NCBI GenBank assembly: GCA_036375715.1 | Contig: DASVBS010000004.1 | Span: forward strand, 37,712-101,711 | Length of the DNA: 64,000 nucleotides | DNA from: Longimicrobiaceae bacterium | Lineage (GTDB): Bacteria > Gemmatimonadota > Gemmatimonadetes > Longimicrobiales > Longimicrobiaceae | Reading direction: 5' to 3' | Part shown: piece by piece, positions 57,781-64,000 of the stretch | How positions within the stretch are numbered: position 1 is the stretch's first letter | Layout of the letters: every line of letters begins with the position of its first letter | The notes under the pieces: model-generated | Database searches by the model: none | Seen by the model: the letters and a program-made list of their open reading frames with translations, nothing else | What the model was told of the DNA's origin: nothing | Translations under genes and position numbers: made by a program

Positions 57781-57806
57781 CGACTCGCGCCCGCGGACGA
57801 GCAACC

Positions 57807-58019
57807 ATGTGGGGAGTCCTGATCATTGCTGGAGGCGTCCTGGCCTTCGGGCTCGGTATCTACATCGGCCTCGGCGCGCCGGGCTGGCCGGTGCCGCCGG
57901 AGGCACGTCCGCGTCGGCTCGAGAAGCGCGCGCTGAACCCTCTCGCCCGGGGACGGATCACGGGGCGGGAGCGCCTTTCCCCTCGCCACTTCGACGAAGG
58001 AAGGCGCCGCCCGCGCTGA
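57807..58019 (+). CDS. small single-pass membrane protein
   Basis: A 70-residue protein with one hydrophobic helix at the N-terminus (WGVLIIAGGVLAFGLGIYIGL, about residues 2-22) and a basic, Pro/Arg-rich tail (PEARPRRLEKRALNPLARG). The positive tail after the helix suggests an N-out, C-in anchor. No family recognised. It lies between the IMPase-like gene and yebC on the same strand. Codon pattern and conserved spacing favour a real gene, but evidence is limited. Confidence 0.5.
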   Translation: MWGVLIIAGGVLAFGLGIYIGLGAPGWPVPPEARPRRLEKRALNPLARGRITGRERLSPRHFDEGRRRPR

Positions 58020-58111
58020 GCGATGCCGCGTTGCCGGTCTTCCTCGCCACGGCTATATTTGCGCACGACCGGAGCCGATCCGAACCACCGCCGAGAGACC
58101 GGAGGCGCCCG

Positions 58112-58849
58112 ATGGCAGGGCACAGTAAATGGAAGCAGATCAAGCGGAAAAAGGCAGTCACTGATCAGAAGCGGGCGTCCCAGTGGACGAAGATCATCCG
58201 CGAGATCACAGTGGCGGCCAAGCTCGGCGGGGGCGATCCCGACGGCAATCCGCGGCTCCGGCTGGCGATCGAGAACGCCAGATCGGCCAACATGCCGAAC
58301 GATAACATCGATCGGGCGATCAAGAAGGGCACCGGCGAGCTCGAGGGGGTGGAGTACCAGGAGGTCTCCTACGAGGCTTACGGTCCGGGCGGCATCGCCA
58401 TCTACATCGAGGCCCTGACCGACAACCTGAACCGCACCGTTGCCGACATCCGCCACGTTCTCTCCAAGAACGGCGGGAACCTCGGGCAGAGCGGATCGGT
58501 GGCCTGGATGTTCGACCTCAAGGGGCAGATCGAGATCGGCAGTCGCTACGACGAGGCTCAGCTGCTCGAGGCGGCGCTCGAGGCCGGCGCGGAGGACATG
58601 GAGACGGACGAGGACGGGTATACCGTTTACACCGACCCGAGCCATTTCAACGCGGTGCAGGAGGGGCTCCGCGCCGCGGGAATCGAGTGGGAGAGCGCCG
58701 AACTCGCGATGGTCCCCAAGACGCTGGTTGCGGTGGAAGGGGATGAGGCCTCCAAGCTCCTCCGTCTCCTCGAAGCCCTCGAGGATCTCGATGACGTCCA
58801 GAAGGTGTGGACGAACGCTGACATCGACGAGTCGCTGGTCGAGGCGTGA
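58112..58849 (+). CDS. yebC: YebC/PmpR-family transcriptional regulator
   Basis: A 245-residue YebC protein. It begins AGHSKWKQIKRKKAVTDQKRA, the nearly invariant N-terminus, then ENARSANMPNDNIDRAIKKG, and EAYGPGGIAIYIEALTDNLNRTVADIRHV with the conserved GGxxxx loop. Members bind DNA or ribosomes and affect translation of proline-rich proteins and gene expression. A longer frame extending upstream to 57809 is rejected because the true start is set by the conserved MAGHSKWK. The gene precedes ruvC, ruvA and ruvB, a classical arrangement. Confidence 0.95.
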   Translation: MAGHSKWKQIKRKKAVTDQKRASQWTKIIREITVAAKLGGGDPDGNPRLRLAIENARSANMPNDNIDRAIKKGTGELEGVEYQEVSYEAYGPGGIAIYIEALTDNLNRTVADIRHVLSKNGGNLGQSGSVAWMFDLKGQIEIGSRYDEAQLLEAALEAGAEDMETDEDGYTVYTDPSHFNAVQEGLRAAGIEWESAELAMVPKTLVAVEGDEASKLLRLLEALEDLDDVQKVWTNADIDESLVEA

Positions 58850-58906
58850 TCCGACCGCTGGCCGCGAGACCTCGCGGCTTCGTTCCGCCCGAAACGGCAT
58901 GAAGGC

Positions 58907-59449
58907 TTGATCGTCCTCGGCATCGATCCCGGAACGGCCGTCACCGGATACGGGGTGGTCACCCGTGCCGGCGACGGCCTTCTGTCACTGCGGGAGTGCG
59001 GAGTGATCCGCACCTCCGGCCGTGCGCCTCTCCCCGAGCGCCTGCGGGAGATCTTCGAGGGGGTGTCCGAGCTCCTCGACCGTCATTCCCCGGATACGGT
59101 CGCGGTCGAGGGGGTGTTCTATGGCAAGAACGTGCGGACGGCGGTGGTGCTGGGGCACGCTCGGGGCGCCGTCCTGGTCGCGGCATCGATGCACGACGTA
59201 CGGGTGGCGGAATATCCTCCGTCGGAGGTGAAGAACGCGGTGGTGGGGGCGGGTCGGGCCACCAAGGATCAGGTGAGCTTCATGGTGCAGCGGCTCCTGC
59301 GGTTGCGGGAGCCGCCCCGGCCGGACGACGCCGCGGACGGCGTCGCGGTGGCGCTCTGTCACCATTTCCGGGGTAGCGCCCCGGGGGCGGACAGGTCGCC
59401 CCTGTATCTCTCGCCGGGCAGCCTCCAAGCCCGCCGTCGGGCGCCATGA
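58907..59449 (+). CDS. ruvC: Holliday junction endonuclease RuvC
   Basis: A 180-residue resolvase that cuts Holliday junctions made during recombinational repair. Catalytic acids Asp7 (LGIDPGTAVTGYG), Glu68 (VAVEGVFYGKN), Asp141 and Asp144 (RPDDAADG) are all present. The start is TTG 58907; a nearby ATG at 58899 is followed by a stop in its frame. It overlaps ruvA by four bases (ATGA). Slightly longer than the typical 173 residues because of a basic C-terminal tail. Confidence 0.94.
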   Translation: MIVLGIDPGTAVTGYGVVTRAGDGLLSLRECGVIRTSGRAPLPERLREIFEGVSELLDRHSPDTVAVEGVFYGKNVRTAVVLGHARGAVLVAASMHDVRVAEYPPSEVKNAVVGAGRATKDQVSFMVQRLLRLREPPRPDDAADGVAVALCHHFRGSAPGADRSPLYLSPGSLQARRRAP

Positions 59450-60027
59450 TCGCCCGCATTCGGGGGACCCTGCTCGTCCGGGAATTCGATCGCGTGGAGG
59501 TGATGACCCCTGGTGGGGTCGCCTACGAGATCGCCATTCCCCGGAGTGCATACGAGAAGCTTCCCTCGGTGGGCGGCGAGATCGAGCTGCGCACGGTGCA
59601 GGTGGTCCGGGAGGATGCGGTGCTGCTCTTCGGGTTCACCGACGAGTCGGACCGGGTGGTGTTCACCCGCCTGCTCACCGCCTCGGGAGTCGGCCCACGG
59701 CTCGCGTTGGCGATGCTGTCGGCGCTGTCCGCGCCGCGGCTCGTGCGGGCGATCCGCGAGCGAGACATCAACGCACTTACCACCGTGCCGGGAGTCGGGA
59801 AGAAGACGGCGGAACGGCTCTCGCTCGACCTCGCGAGTCGCCTGGATGACATCGCCGTGGCCGCCCCCGCCGCGCGCGGGCCGGCCGTGGAGGAGGCGCT
59901 CCGGGCGCTGACCGTGCTCGGATTCGCCCCGGGAGATGCCGATCGCGCCCTGCGCGAGGCGCTCGAGGAGGGCGAACCGGGTGACACGCAGGACCTCATC
60001 CGGGCGGCGCTGCTGCGCCTGCGCTGA
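59446..60027 (+). CDS. ruvA: Holliday junction DNA helicase subunit RuvA
   Basis: A 193-residue RuvA. Domain I (IARIRGTLLVREFDRVEVMTPGGVAYEIAIP) binds the junction. Domain II holds the two helix-hairpin-helix motifs (LLTASGVGPRLALAML and LTTVPGVGKKTAERL). The C-terminal domain III (EEALRALTVLGFAPGDADRALREAL) contacts RuvB. The order ruvC-ruvA-ruvB with short overlaps or gaps is standard. Start ATG 59446 overlaps the ruvC stop. Confidence 0.95.
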   Translation: MIARIRGTLLVREFDRVEVMTPGGVAYEIAIPRSAYEKLPSVGGEIELRTVQVVREDAVLLFGFTDESDRVVFTRLLTASGVGPRLALAMLSALSAPRLVRAIRERDINALTTVPGVGKKTAERLSLDLASRLDDIAVAAPAARGPAVEEALRALTVLGFAPGDADRALREALEEGEPGDTQDLIRAALLRLR

Positions 60028-60103
60028 GGGCTGACGAACCCGCTGCCGTGCGCGGTGTACAGCCGGTCGTCCGAACAAATGCCGTAACTCCGGCACGCTC
60101 CGC

Positions 60104-61159
60104 ATGTCGAAATCGACCCGGCCAGAGATCACCACTCCCGAGGCACTCTCCGACGATCAGGGGAGCGAGCTGAGCCTGAGGCCCCAGCGGCTGCAGGAGT
60201 TCATTGGCCAGCCGAAGGTGAAGGAGGCGCTGCGCATTGCCATCGAAGCGGCGCTGCAGCGACGTGAGCCTCTCGACCACATGCTGCTGTACGGTCCGCC
60301 GGGTCTGGGAAAAACGACCCTGGCGATGCTGCTGGCGCGTGAGATGGGGGTGAACATCAAGGTCACCTCCGGGCCCGTGCTGGAGAAGCCGGGGGACCTC
60401 GTCCGGGAGCTCACCAGCCTGCGCGCGGGAGACATCCTCTTTATCGACGAGATCCATCGCTTACGGCCGATCATCGAGGAGTTTCTCTACCCGGCGATGG
60501 AGGACTACCGCATCGACGTGCGCCTGTCGGATGGGCCCAATGCGCAGATGATCTCCATGCCGGTCGAGCCCTTTACCCTGATCGGCGCCACCACCCGCTT
60601 CGGGCTTCTCACCCCGCCCATGCGCGCCCGCTTCGGGATCGTGCAGCGGCTCGACTACTATCCCGTGGAGCATCTCGCATTCATCGTGCGGCGCTCGAGC
60701 GAGATCCTGGGGGTGGAGGCGACCGCGGAGGGAGCGGAGGAGATCGCCCGACGCTCGCGCGGCACGCCCCGTGTGGCCAACCGGCTGCTGAGGCGCGTGC
60801 GGGACTACGCGCAGGTCCGCGCTGACGGCGTGATCGACCGGGAGGCGGCCGATGCGGCGCTGCAGATGTTGAACGTGGACGAGTACGGGCTGGACGAGAT
60901 GGACACGCGCGTGCTCAAAGCCTTGATCGAGAGCTTCAACGGGGGGCCGGTTGGGCTGGGTACACTCGCCGTGGCGATCGGTGAGGACGCCGGTACGCTG
61001 GAAGAGGTTTACGAGCCGTTCCTCATCCAGAACGGACTGCTGATGCGAACGCCCCGCGGGCGGATGGCCACTGCGCGCGCCTATCGCCGCTTCGGTTACA
61101 CCCCGCCGGTCGACGCGCGGTCGGGAGACGGCGGGCAGGCGTCGTTCTTCGAAGCGTAA
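60104..61159 (+). CDS. ruvB: Holliday junction DNA helicase subunit RuvB
   Basis: A 351-residue AAA+ branch-migration motor. Walker [10 protein letters not shown], Walker B FIDEIHR, sensor 1 in [10 protein letters not shown] and the arginine finger region (PPMRARFG) are present. The C-terminal winged helix has [14 protein letters not shown]. The N-terminal [15 protein letters not shown] segment and [14 protein letters not shown] are standard. A 76-base gap separates it from ruvA. queA follows 20 bases downstream. Confidence 0.96.
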   Translation: MSKSTRPEITTPEALSDDQGSELSLRPQRLQEFIGQPKVKEALRIAIEAALQRREPLDHMLLYGPPGLGKTTLAMLLAREMGVNIKVTSGPVLEKPGDLVRELTSLRAGDILFIDEIHRLRPIIEEFLYPAMEDYRIDVRLSDGPNAQMISMPVEPFTLIGATTRFGLLTPPMRARFGIVQRLDYYPVEHLAFIVRRSSEILGVEATAEGAEEIARRSRGTPRVANRLLRRVRDYAQVRADGVIDREAADAALQMLNVDEYGLDEMDTRVLKALIESFNGGPVGLGTLAVAIGEDAGTLEEVYEPFLIQNGLLMRTPRGRMATARAYRRFGYTPPVDARSGDGGQASFFEA

Positions 61160-61179
61160 GCGGCCGGGGCGGAGCACAC

Positions 61180-62229
61180 GTGGAAGAGGAGCGAGACTGG
61201 AAGACCGACGATTTCGACTATGAGCTGCCGGAAGAGCTCATCGCGCAGTCGCCGGCAGAGCGGCGCGACCAGAGCCGGCTGCTGGTAGTCGATCGGAAGT
61301 CCGGGACCTTTCAGCACCGCGTCTTCGCGGACCTGGTCGATCTCATCGCGCCCGGTGATGTCCTGGTTCTCAACGAGACGCGCGTCTTTCCGGCCCGGTT
61401 GAAGGGTCGGCGGAGTGGGGGAGGGGAGGCGGAGGCCCTGCTGCTTCACCCTGCCGCCGACGATCCGGACCTCTGGCTTGCGATGGTGCGTCCGGGCGCC
61501 AAGCTGCGGGCGGGCCGCACGGTGTTCGTCTCTGACGAGCTGGCGGTGGAGATCGTGACGCAGCTCGAGAGCGGCGAGCGTCTGGTGCGCTTCCTCACCG
61601 ATCTCCCGCTGGAGGAGGCGCTGCAGCGTTACGGCGAGGTGCCACTCCCTCCCTACGTTCGCCGCCGCGCAACCGAGGAGGATCGCGAGAGGTACCAGAC
61701 GGTTTACGCCCGCGAGCGCGGGTCGGTGGCGGCCCCCACGGCAGGGCTTCATTTCACTCCCGAGCTGCTAGATCGAATCGTCGCCCGCGGGGTAGAGATC
61801 GCACGGCTCGTACTGCACGTGGGACCGGGCACCTTCCGGCCGGTGGAGGCGGAACGGCCGGAGCAGCACCGGCTGCACAGCGAGTGGTATCGGGTGACGG
61901 AAGAGGCGGCCCGTACGATAAACGCCGCACGCGCCGCCGGCGGCGCCGTCTGGGCCGTGGGTACCACCTCCGTGCGCACCCTCGAGACCGTGGCCGATAA
62001 AGCGGGGGTAGTGCGGGCAGGTGAGGGGTGGACGGACATCTTCATCCGACCTCCGTACCGATTCCGTGCGGTCGATCGGCTGGTGACCAACTTCCACCTC
62101 CCGCGCTCCACCCTTCTGATGCTGGTGAGCGCGTTCGGCGGTCACGAGCTCGTGCTCCGCGCCTATAGTGAAGCGGTGCGTCAGCGATACCGTTTCTATT
62201 CTTATGGGGACGCGATGGCGATCCTCTAA
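61180..62229 (+). CDS. queA: S-adenosylmethionine:tRNA ribosyltransferase-isomerase
   Basis: A 349-residue QueA, which transfers the ribosyl group of SAM to 7-aminomethyl-7-deazaguanine in tRNA to make epoxyqueuosine. Conserved segments: FDYELPEELIAQSPAERRDQSRLLV, VLVLNETRVFPARLKG, YQTVYARERGSVAAPTAGLHFT, LVLHVGPGTFRPV and TNFHLPRSTLLMLVSAFGG. Start GTG 61180 lies 20 bases after ruvB, with ggagc upstream. It ties queuosine tRNA modification to the ruv operon; the QueD-like gene 7 kb upstream belongs to the same pathway in general. Confidence 0.95.
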   Translation: MEEERDWKTDDFDYELPEELIAQSPAERRDQSRLLVVDRKSGTFQHRVFADLVDLIAPGDVLVLNETRVFPARLKGRRSGGGEAEALLLHPAADDPDLWLAMVRPGAKLRAGRTVFVSDELAVEIVTQLESGERLVRFLTDLPLEEALQRYGEVPLPPYVRRRATEEDRERYQTVYARERGSVAAPTAGLHFTPELLDRIVARGVEIARLVLHVGPGTFRPVEAERPEQHRLHSEWYRVTEEAARTINAARAAGGAVWAVGTTSVRTLETVADKAGVVRAGEGWTDIFIRPPYRFRAVDRLVTNFHLPRSTLLMLVSAFGGHELVLRAYSEAVRQRYRFYSYGDAMAIL

Positions 62230-62259
62230 GCTCCGAAGTCCTCCTCTGATCCACCCAGT

Positions 62260-63714
62260 GTGACAACCACATCCGAAGGCTCGGCGGTGGAGCACCCGCT
62301 CCAGCCGGTGGACATCCCGGGTGACGAGCTGATCCTGACGCTGCACGAACCGGTGCTCGTGCTGGATGCGGCGCTCCGCGTGCGCGTCGCCAACCCGGCT
62401 TTTCTCCTCGAATTCGGTCTCTCCTCCGATTCGCTGACGGGTAACTCGGTGTACTCGATCGCGAACGGAGCGTGGGGTACCGCCGAGGTTCGAGAGCTCC
62501 TGGAGAAGGTGGTGCCCACCCGCGACCTGGTAGAGGATCACCTGCTCGAGCTGCCGGGGCAGGGGCCGTTCGGCGCAGGGTACCGGGTCAACGTCCGGCC
62601 GCTGCGGACGGGCGCTAACCAGTTGCAGTGCCTGATCCTCGCCTTTCGTAGAGAGATCCCTCCGCGGGAGGCGCCGGAGGAGGGATCCGATTCCCTGCGG
62701 GTGCTGGCGGCCGAGCACGGGTCCGACATCGTGGTGCTCTACGACACCACCGGCCGCTGCGTCTATCTCGGTGCGGCCGCCGCGCGTGTGCTCGGCTACG
62801 AGCGGCGTGAGTGGATGGCCCTGACCGCGTGCGAACTGATCCATCCTGACGACCGGGAAGCCTTCTTCGCCCGGCTCAGGCCCCAGGAGGGGCGCCCACC
62901 GGTCGTGCAGGCGATCGCCCGGGCGCGCCGCGCCAATGGGGAGTATTCCTGGCTGGAGGTTACCGCGCAGCGGGTCGAACACGCGGTCGAGGGGGAGCTG
63001 GTGCACGCCGCCCTGCGGGACGTCACCCAGCGCAAGCGGGCTGAGGACGCCCTGCGCTGGCTGAGCCGGCAGACGAAGCTCATCCTCGACACTGCGGCGG
63101 AGGGGATCTTCGGCGTCGACACGCTGGGAACGGTGACCTTCGCCAATCCCGCCGCGGCTTCGATCCTCGGGCGGCACGTCGAGGACATGATCGGCAACAG
63201 CTATCGCCTGTTCGCGGGGCGGACAGGGCCGGTGGGGGAGGAGGGGAGTGGTCCCGAAGACCAGATCGGCCTCACCCTGCGCGATGGTCGGTCACGCACC
63301 GTCCCGTGGGCCGAGTTCCGGCGCTCTGGGGGTGATGCGGTGGCCGTGGAGTTTACCTGCAGCCCTGCCCGGCAGCATGGCCGCGTGGTGGGCGCCGTGG
63401 TGACCTTCCGCGACGTCTCCGACCGTGTCCGCACCGAGGCGGCGATCCGCCGGACCGAGTGGGGTGCCGCCGTCAGCAGCACGGTGCAGGCTTTCCGGCA
63501 CGAGATCAACAATCCGCTGTCGGCGCTGCTCGCGGGCGTACAGCTCCTCGAGATGGGCGGCAACACGCCGGAGGAGGAGCGCGAGATGATCGCCTCCGTC
63601 GGCGCCCACGCCCGCCGCATCCGGGATGCCGTGCGGCGGCTGACGATTGCGCCGCCGGAGCCGGCGGACAAGCCGGAAGACAAGGAGACAAGGGGACAGG
63701 GAGACGAGGAGTGA
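62260..63714 (+). CDS. PAS-domain protein with HisKA-like DHp region but no ATPase domain
   Basis: A 484-residue signalling protein. Three PAS-like regions: LVLDAALRVRVANPAFLLEFGLSSD (about 30-130), VLYDTTGRCVYLGAAAARVLGYE (about 155-270, with PAC segment SWLEVTAQRVEHAVEGELVHAALRDVTQRKRAE), and LDTAAEGIFGVDTLGTVTFANPAA (about 275-400). The end has FRHEINNPLSALLAGVQLLEM, a HisKA-like DHp helix with the candidate phospho-His. No HATPase follows; instead the last 20 residues (DKPEDKETRGQGDEE) come from a tandem octamer repeat and then a stop. Either a genuinely shortened kinase or one cut off by repeat expansion. Start GTG 62260. Confidence 0.8.
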   Translation: MTTTSEGSAVEHPLQPVDIPGDELILTLHEPVLVLDAALRVRVANPAFLLEFGLSSDSLTGNSVYSIANGAWGTAEVRELLEKVVPTRDLVEDHLLELPGQGPFGAGYRVNVRPLRTGANQLQCLILAFRREIPPREAPEEGSDSLRVLAAEHGSDIVVLYDTTGRCVYLGAAAARVLGYERREWMALTACELIHPDDREAFFARLRPQEGRPPVVQAIARARRANGEYSWLEVTAQRVEHAVEGELVHAALRDVTQRKRAEDALRWLSRQTKLILDTAAEGIFGVDTLGTVTFANPAAASILGRHVEDMIGNSYRLFAGRTGPVGEEGSGPEDQIGLTLRDGRSRTVPWAEFRRSGGDAVAVEFTCSPARQHGRVVGAVVTFRDVSDRVRTEAAIRRTEWGAAVSSTVQAFRHEINNPLSALLAGVQLLEMGGNTPEEEREMIASVGAHARRIRDAVRRLTIAPPEPADKPEDKETRGQGDEE

Positions 63715-63740
63715 CAAGGTGACAAGGTGACAGGTGACGG
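63672..63740. repeat. octamer tandem repeat (gtgacaag type) at gene end
   Basis: Roughly eight-base units gagacaag/ggacaggg/gtgacaag/gtgacagg run from within the last codons of the PAS protein gene to about 63740. They encode the charged C-terminal tail and then continue past the stop. A different unit from the gaattac heptamers elsewhere. Confidence 0.7.
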
Positions 63741-63824
63741 CTCGAACGGGGGAATTCTTCCTTCCTCCTTTCCAGATGTCGGCGGCCCTCAACGCCGGTC
63801 AACTCCACCCCACCGGGCCTGCTG

Positions 63825-63875
63825 AACGACCGGCCACATGGTTAACACTTTAGACCGGCCACATAGGTAACAGTC
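63825..63875. repeat. insertion-sequence end: tandem gaccggccacat motif
   Basis: gaccggccacatggttaaca and gaccggccacataggtaaca occur side by side, 26 bases apart. Read on the minus strand they are tgttacctatgtggccggtc and tgttaaccatgtggccggtc, a doubled terminal motif of the kind seen at IS481-type element ends. The exact element boundary is not resolved. Confidence 0.6.
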
Positions 63876-64000
63876 CACACCTGTGAGGGTGTGCGCTTCT
63901 CCGGTCGTGCAGCCGGCGGATAACCTTTTCTTGCTCGCTAAGTTGCCCGACGTAGACCGGTCCAAAGTAGAGATTGAACACGCCTTCGCTCGTGTGTTCC
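63850..64000 (-). mobile_element. IS481-family-like transposase, C-terminal end (rest outside window)
   Basis: An open minus-strand frame enters from the right edge and ends at a TAA at 63850. The visible roughly 49 residues include EGVFNLYFGPVYVGQL and end GLLPMWPV. The segment GVxxxYFGPVxxGxL followed by a short tail ending in LPMxPV encoded by the terminal repeat is typical of IS481-type DDE transposases. Only the C-terminus is in view, so the catalytic residues cannot be checked and intactness is unknown. It marks recent or potential mobility just after the PAS protein gene. Confidence 0.6.

Noticed and set aside
57809..58849. A 346-residue form of YebC including upstream sequence
   Set aside because: The conserved family start AGHSKWK fixes the start at 58112; the upstream part overlaps the small membrane-protein gene in another frame.
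1..64000. tRNA or rRNA genes
   Set aside because: No cloverleaf with a TTCGA-type T-loop and CCA-proximal acceptor stem, and no rRNA signature, was seen on either strand; occurrences of ggttcgaa were inside protein genes.

Overview
This is a high-GC bacterial window with very dense coding. Lipoproteins, TonB-dependent receptors, an outer-membrane beta-barrel protein and many sensor kinases point to a Gram-negative, diderm bacterium. The overall gene style suggests Gemmatimonadota (Longimicrobiales-like), but that placement is inference, since no rRNA or other phylogenetic marker was compared. I see no rRNA, tRNA or CRISPR array. One mobile element, the end of an IS481-type insertion sequence, runs off the right edge.

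Layout. 0-2.4 kb: alpha/beta hydrolase (partial), DJ-1/PfpI protein, PLP aminotransferase. 2.6-5.1 kb: membrane histidine kinase and a small Cys-rich protein. 5.2-11.5 kb: a sugar-utilisation block (ThuA/propeller/HEAT/cupredoxin lipoprotein, Gfo/Idh oxidoreductase, ketose epimerase-like protein) preceded by two palindromic operators, then a frameshifted outer-membrane protein. 11.7-17.2 kb: two overlapping multidomain sensor kinase/response regulators. 17.3-27 kb: a tightly overlapping minus-strand glycoconjugate cluster (three glycosyltransferases, sugar dehydrogenases, two nucleotide-sugar epimerases, a methyltransferase) interrupted by an opposite-strand glycosidase fragment whose two halves are in permuted order. 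27.4-29.1 kb: FMN reductase and a GH84 hexosaminidase. 29.6-33.9 kb: His/Cys-rich secreted protein, TonB receptor and beta-propeller lipoprotein, probably for metal acquisition. 34.0-36.0 kb: asnB with an asparagine-rich leader peptide and an attenuator. 36.0-40.8 kb: NfnB/GltD-like flavoprotein plus KorA and KorB. 40.9-48.1 kb: holin-like/YihY fusion, Nudix hydrolase, a two-component system divergent from an HtrA protease with a three-repeat operator between them, and inorganic pyrophosphatase. 48.2-52.1 kb: endonuclease IV and a ZnuD-like TonB receptor with its small His/Cys-rich partner. 52.4-54.6 kb: a pterin operon (PTPS-II, FolE, SDR, QueD-like) that fits tetrahydrobiopterin synthesis. 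54.6-57.8 kb: Trm112-like, TPR, CutA and inositol-monophosphatase-like proteins. 58.1-62.2 kb: yebC-ruvC-ruvA-ruvB-queA. 62.3-63.7 kb: a PAS protein with a histidine-kinase DHp region but no ATPase.

The most interesting items are these. (1) A complete transcription-attenuation unit before asnB: promoter, 27-residue leader peptide with four Asn codons in seven, and mutually exclusive antiterminator and terminator stems. (2) A family of heptanucleotide repeats (unit gaattac and variants) that sits in intergenic gaps, often as inverted pairs and mostly between convergent genes, and has spilled into the 3' end of at least one coding region. (3) The permuted glycosidase fragment embedded antisense in a sugar-biosynthesis operon. 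(4) Two independent pairs of a small His/Cys-rich secreted protein with a TonB receptor. (5) A PTPS-II + FolE + SDR + QueD-like cluster with a structured leader.
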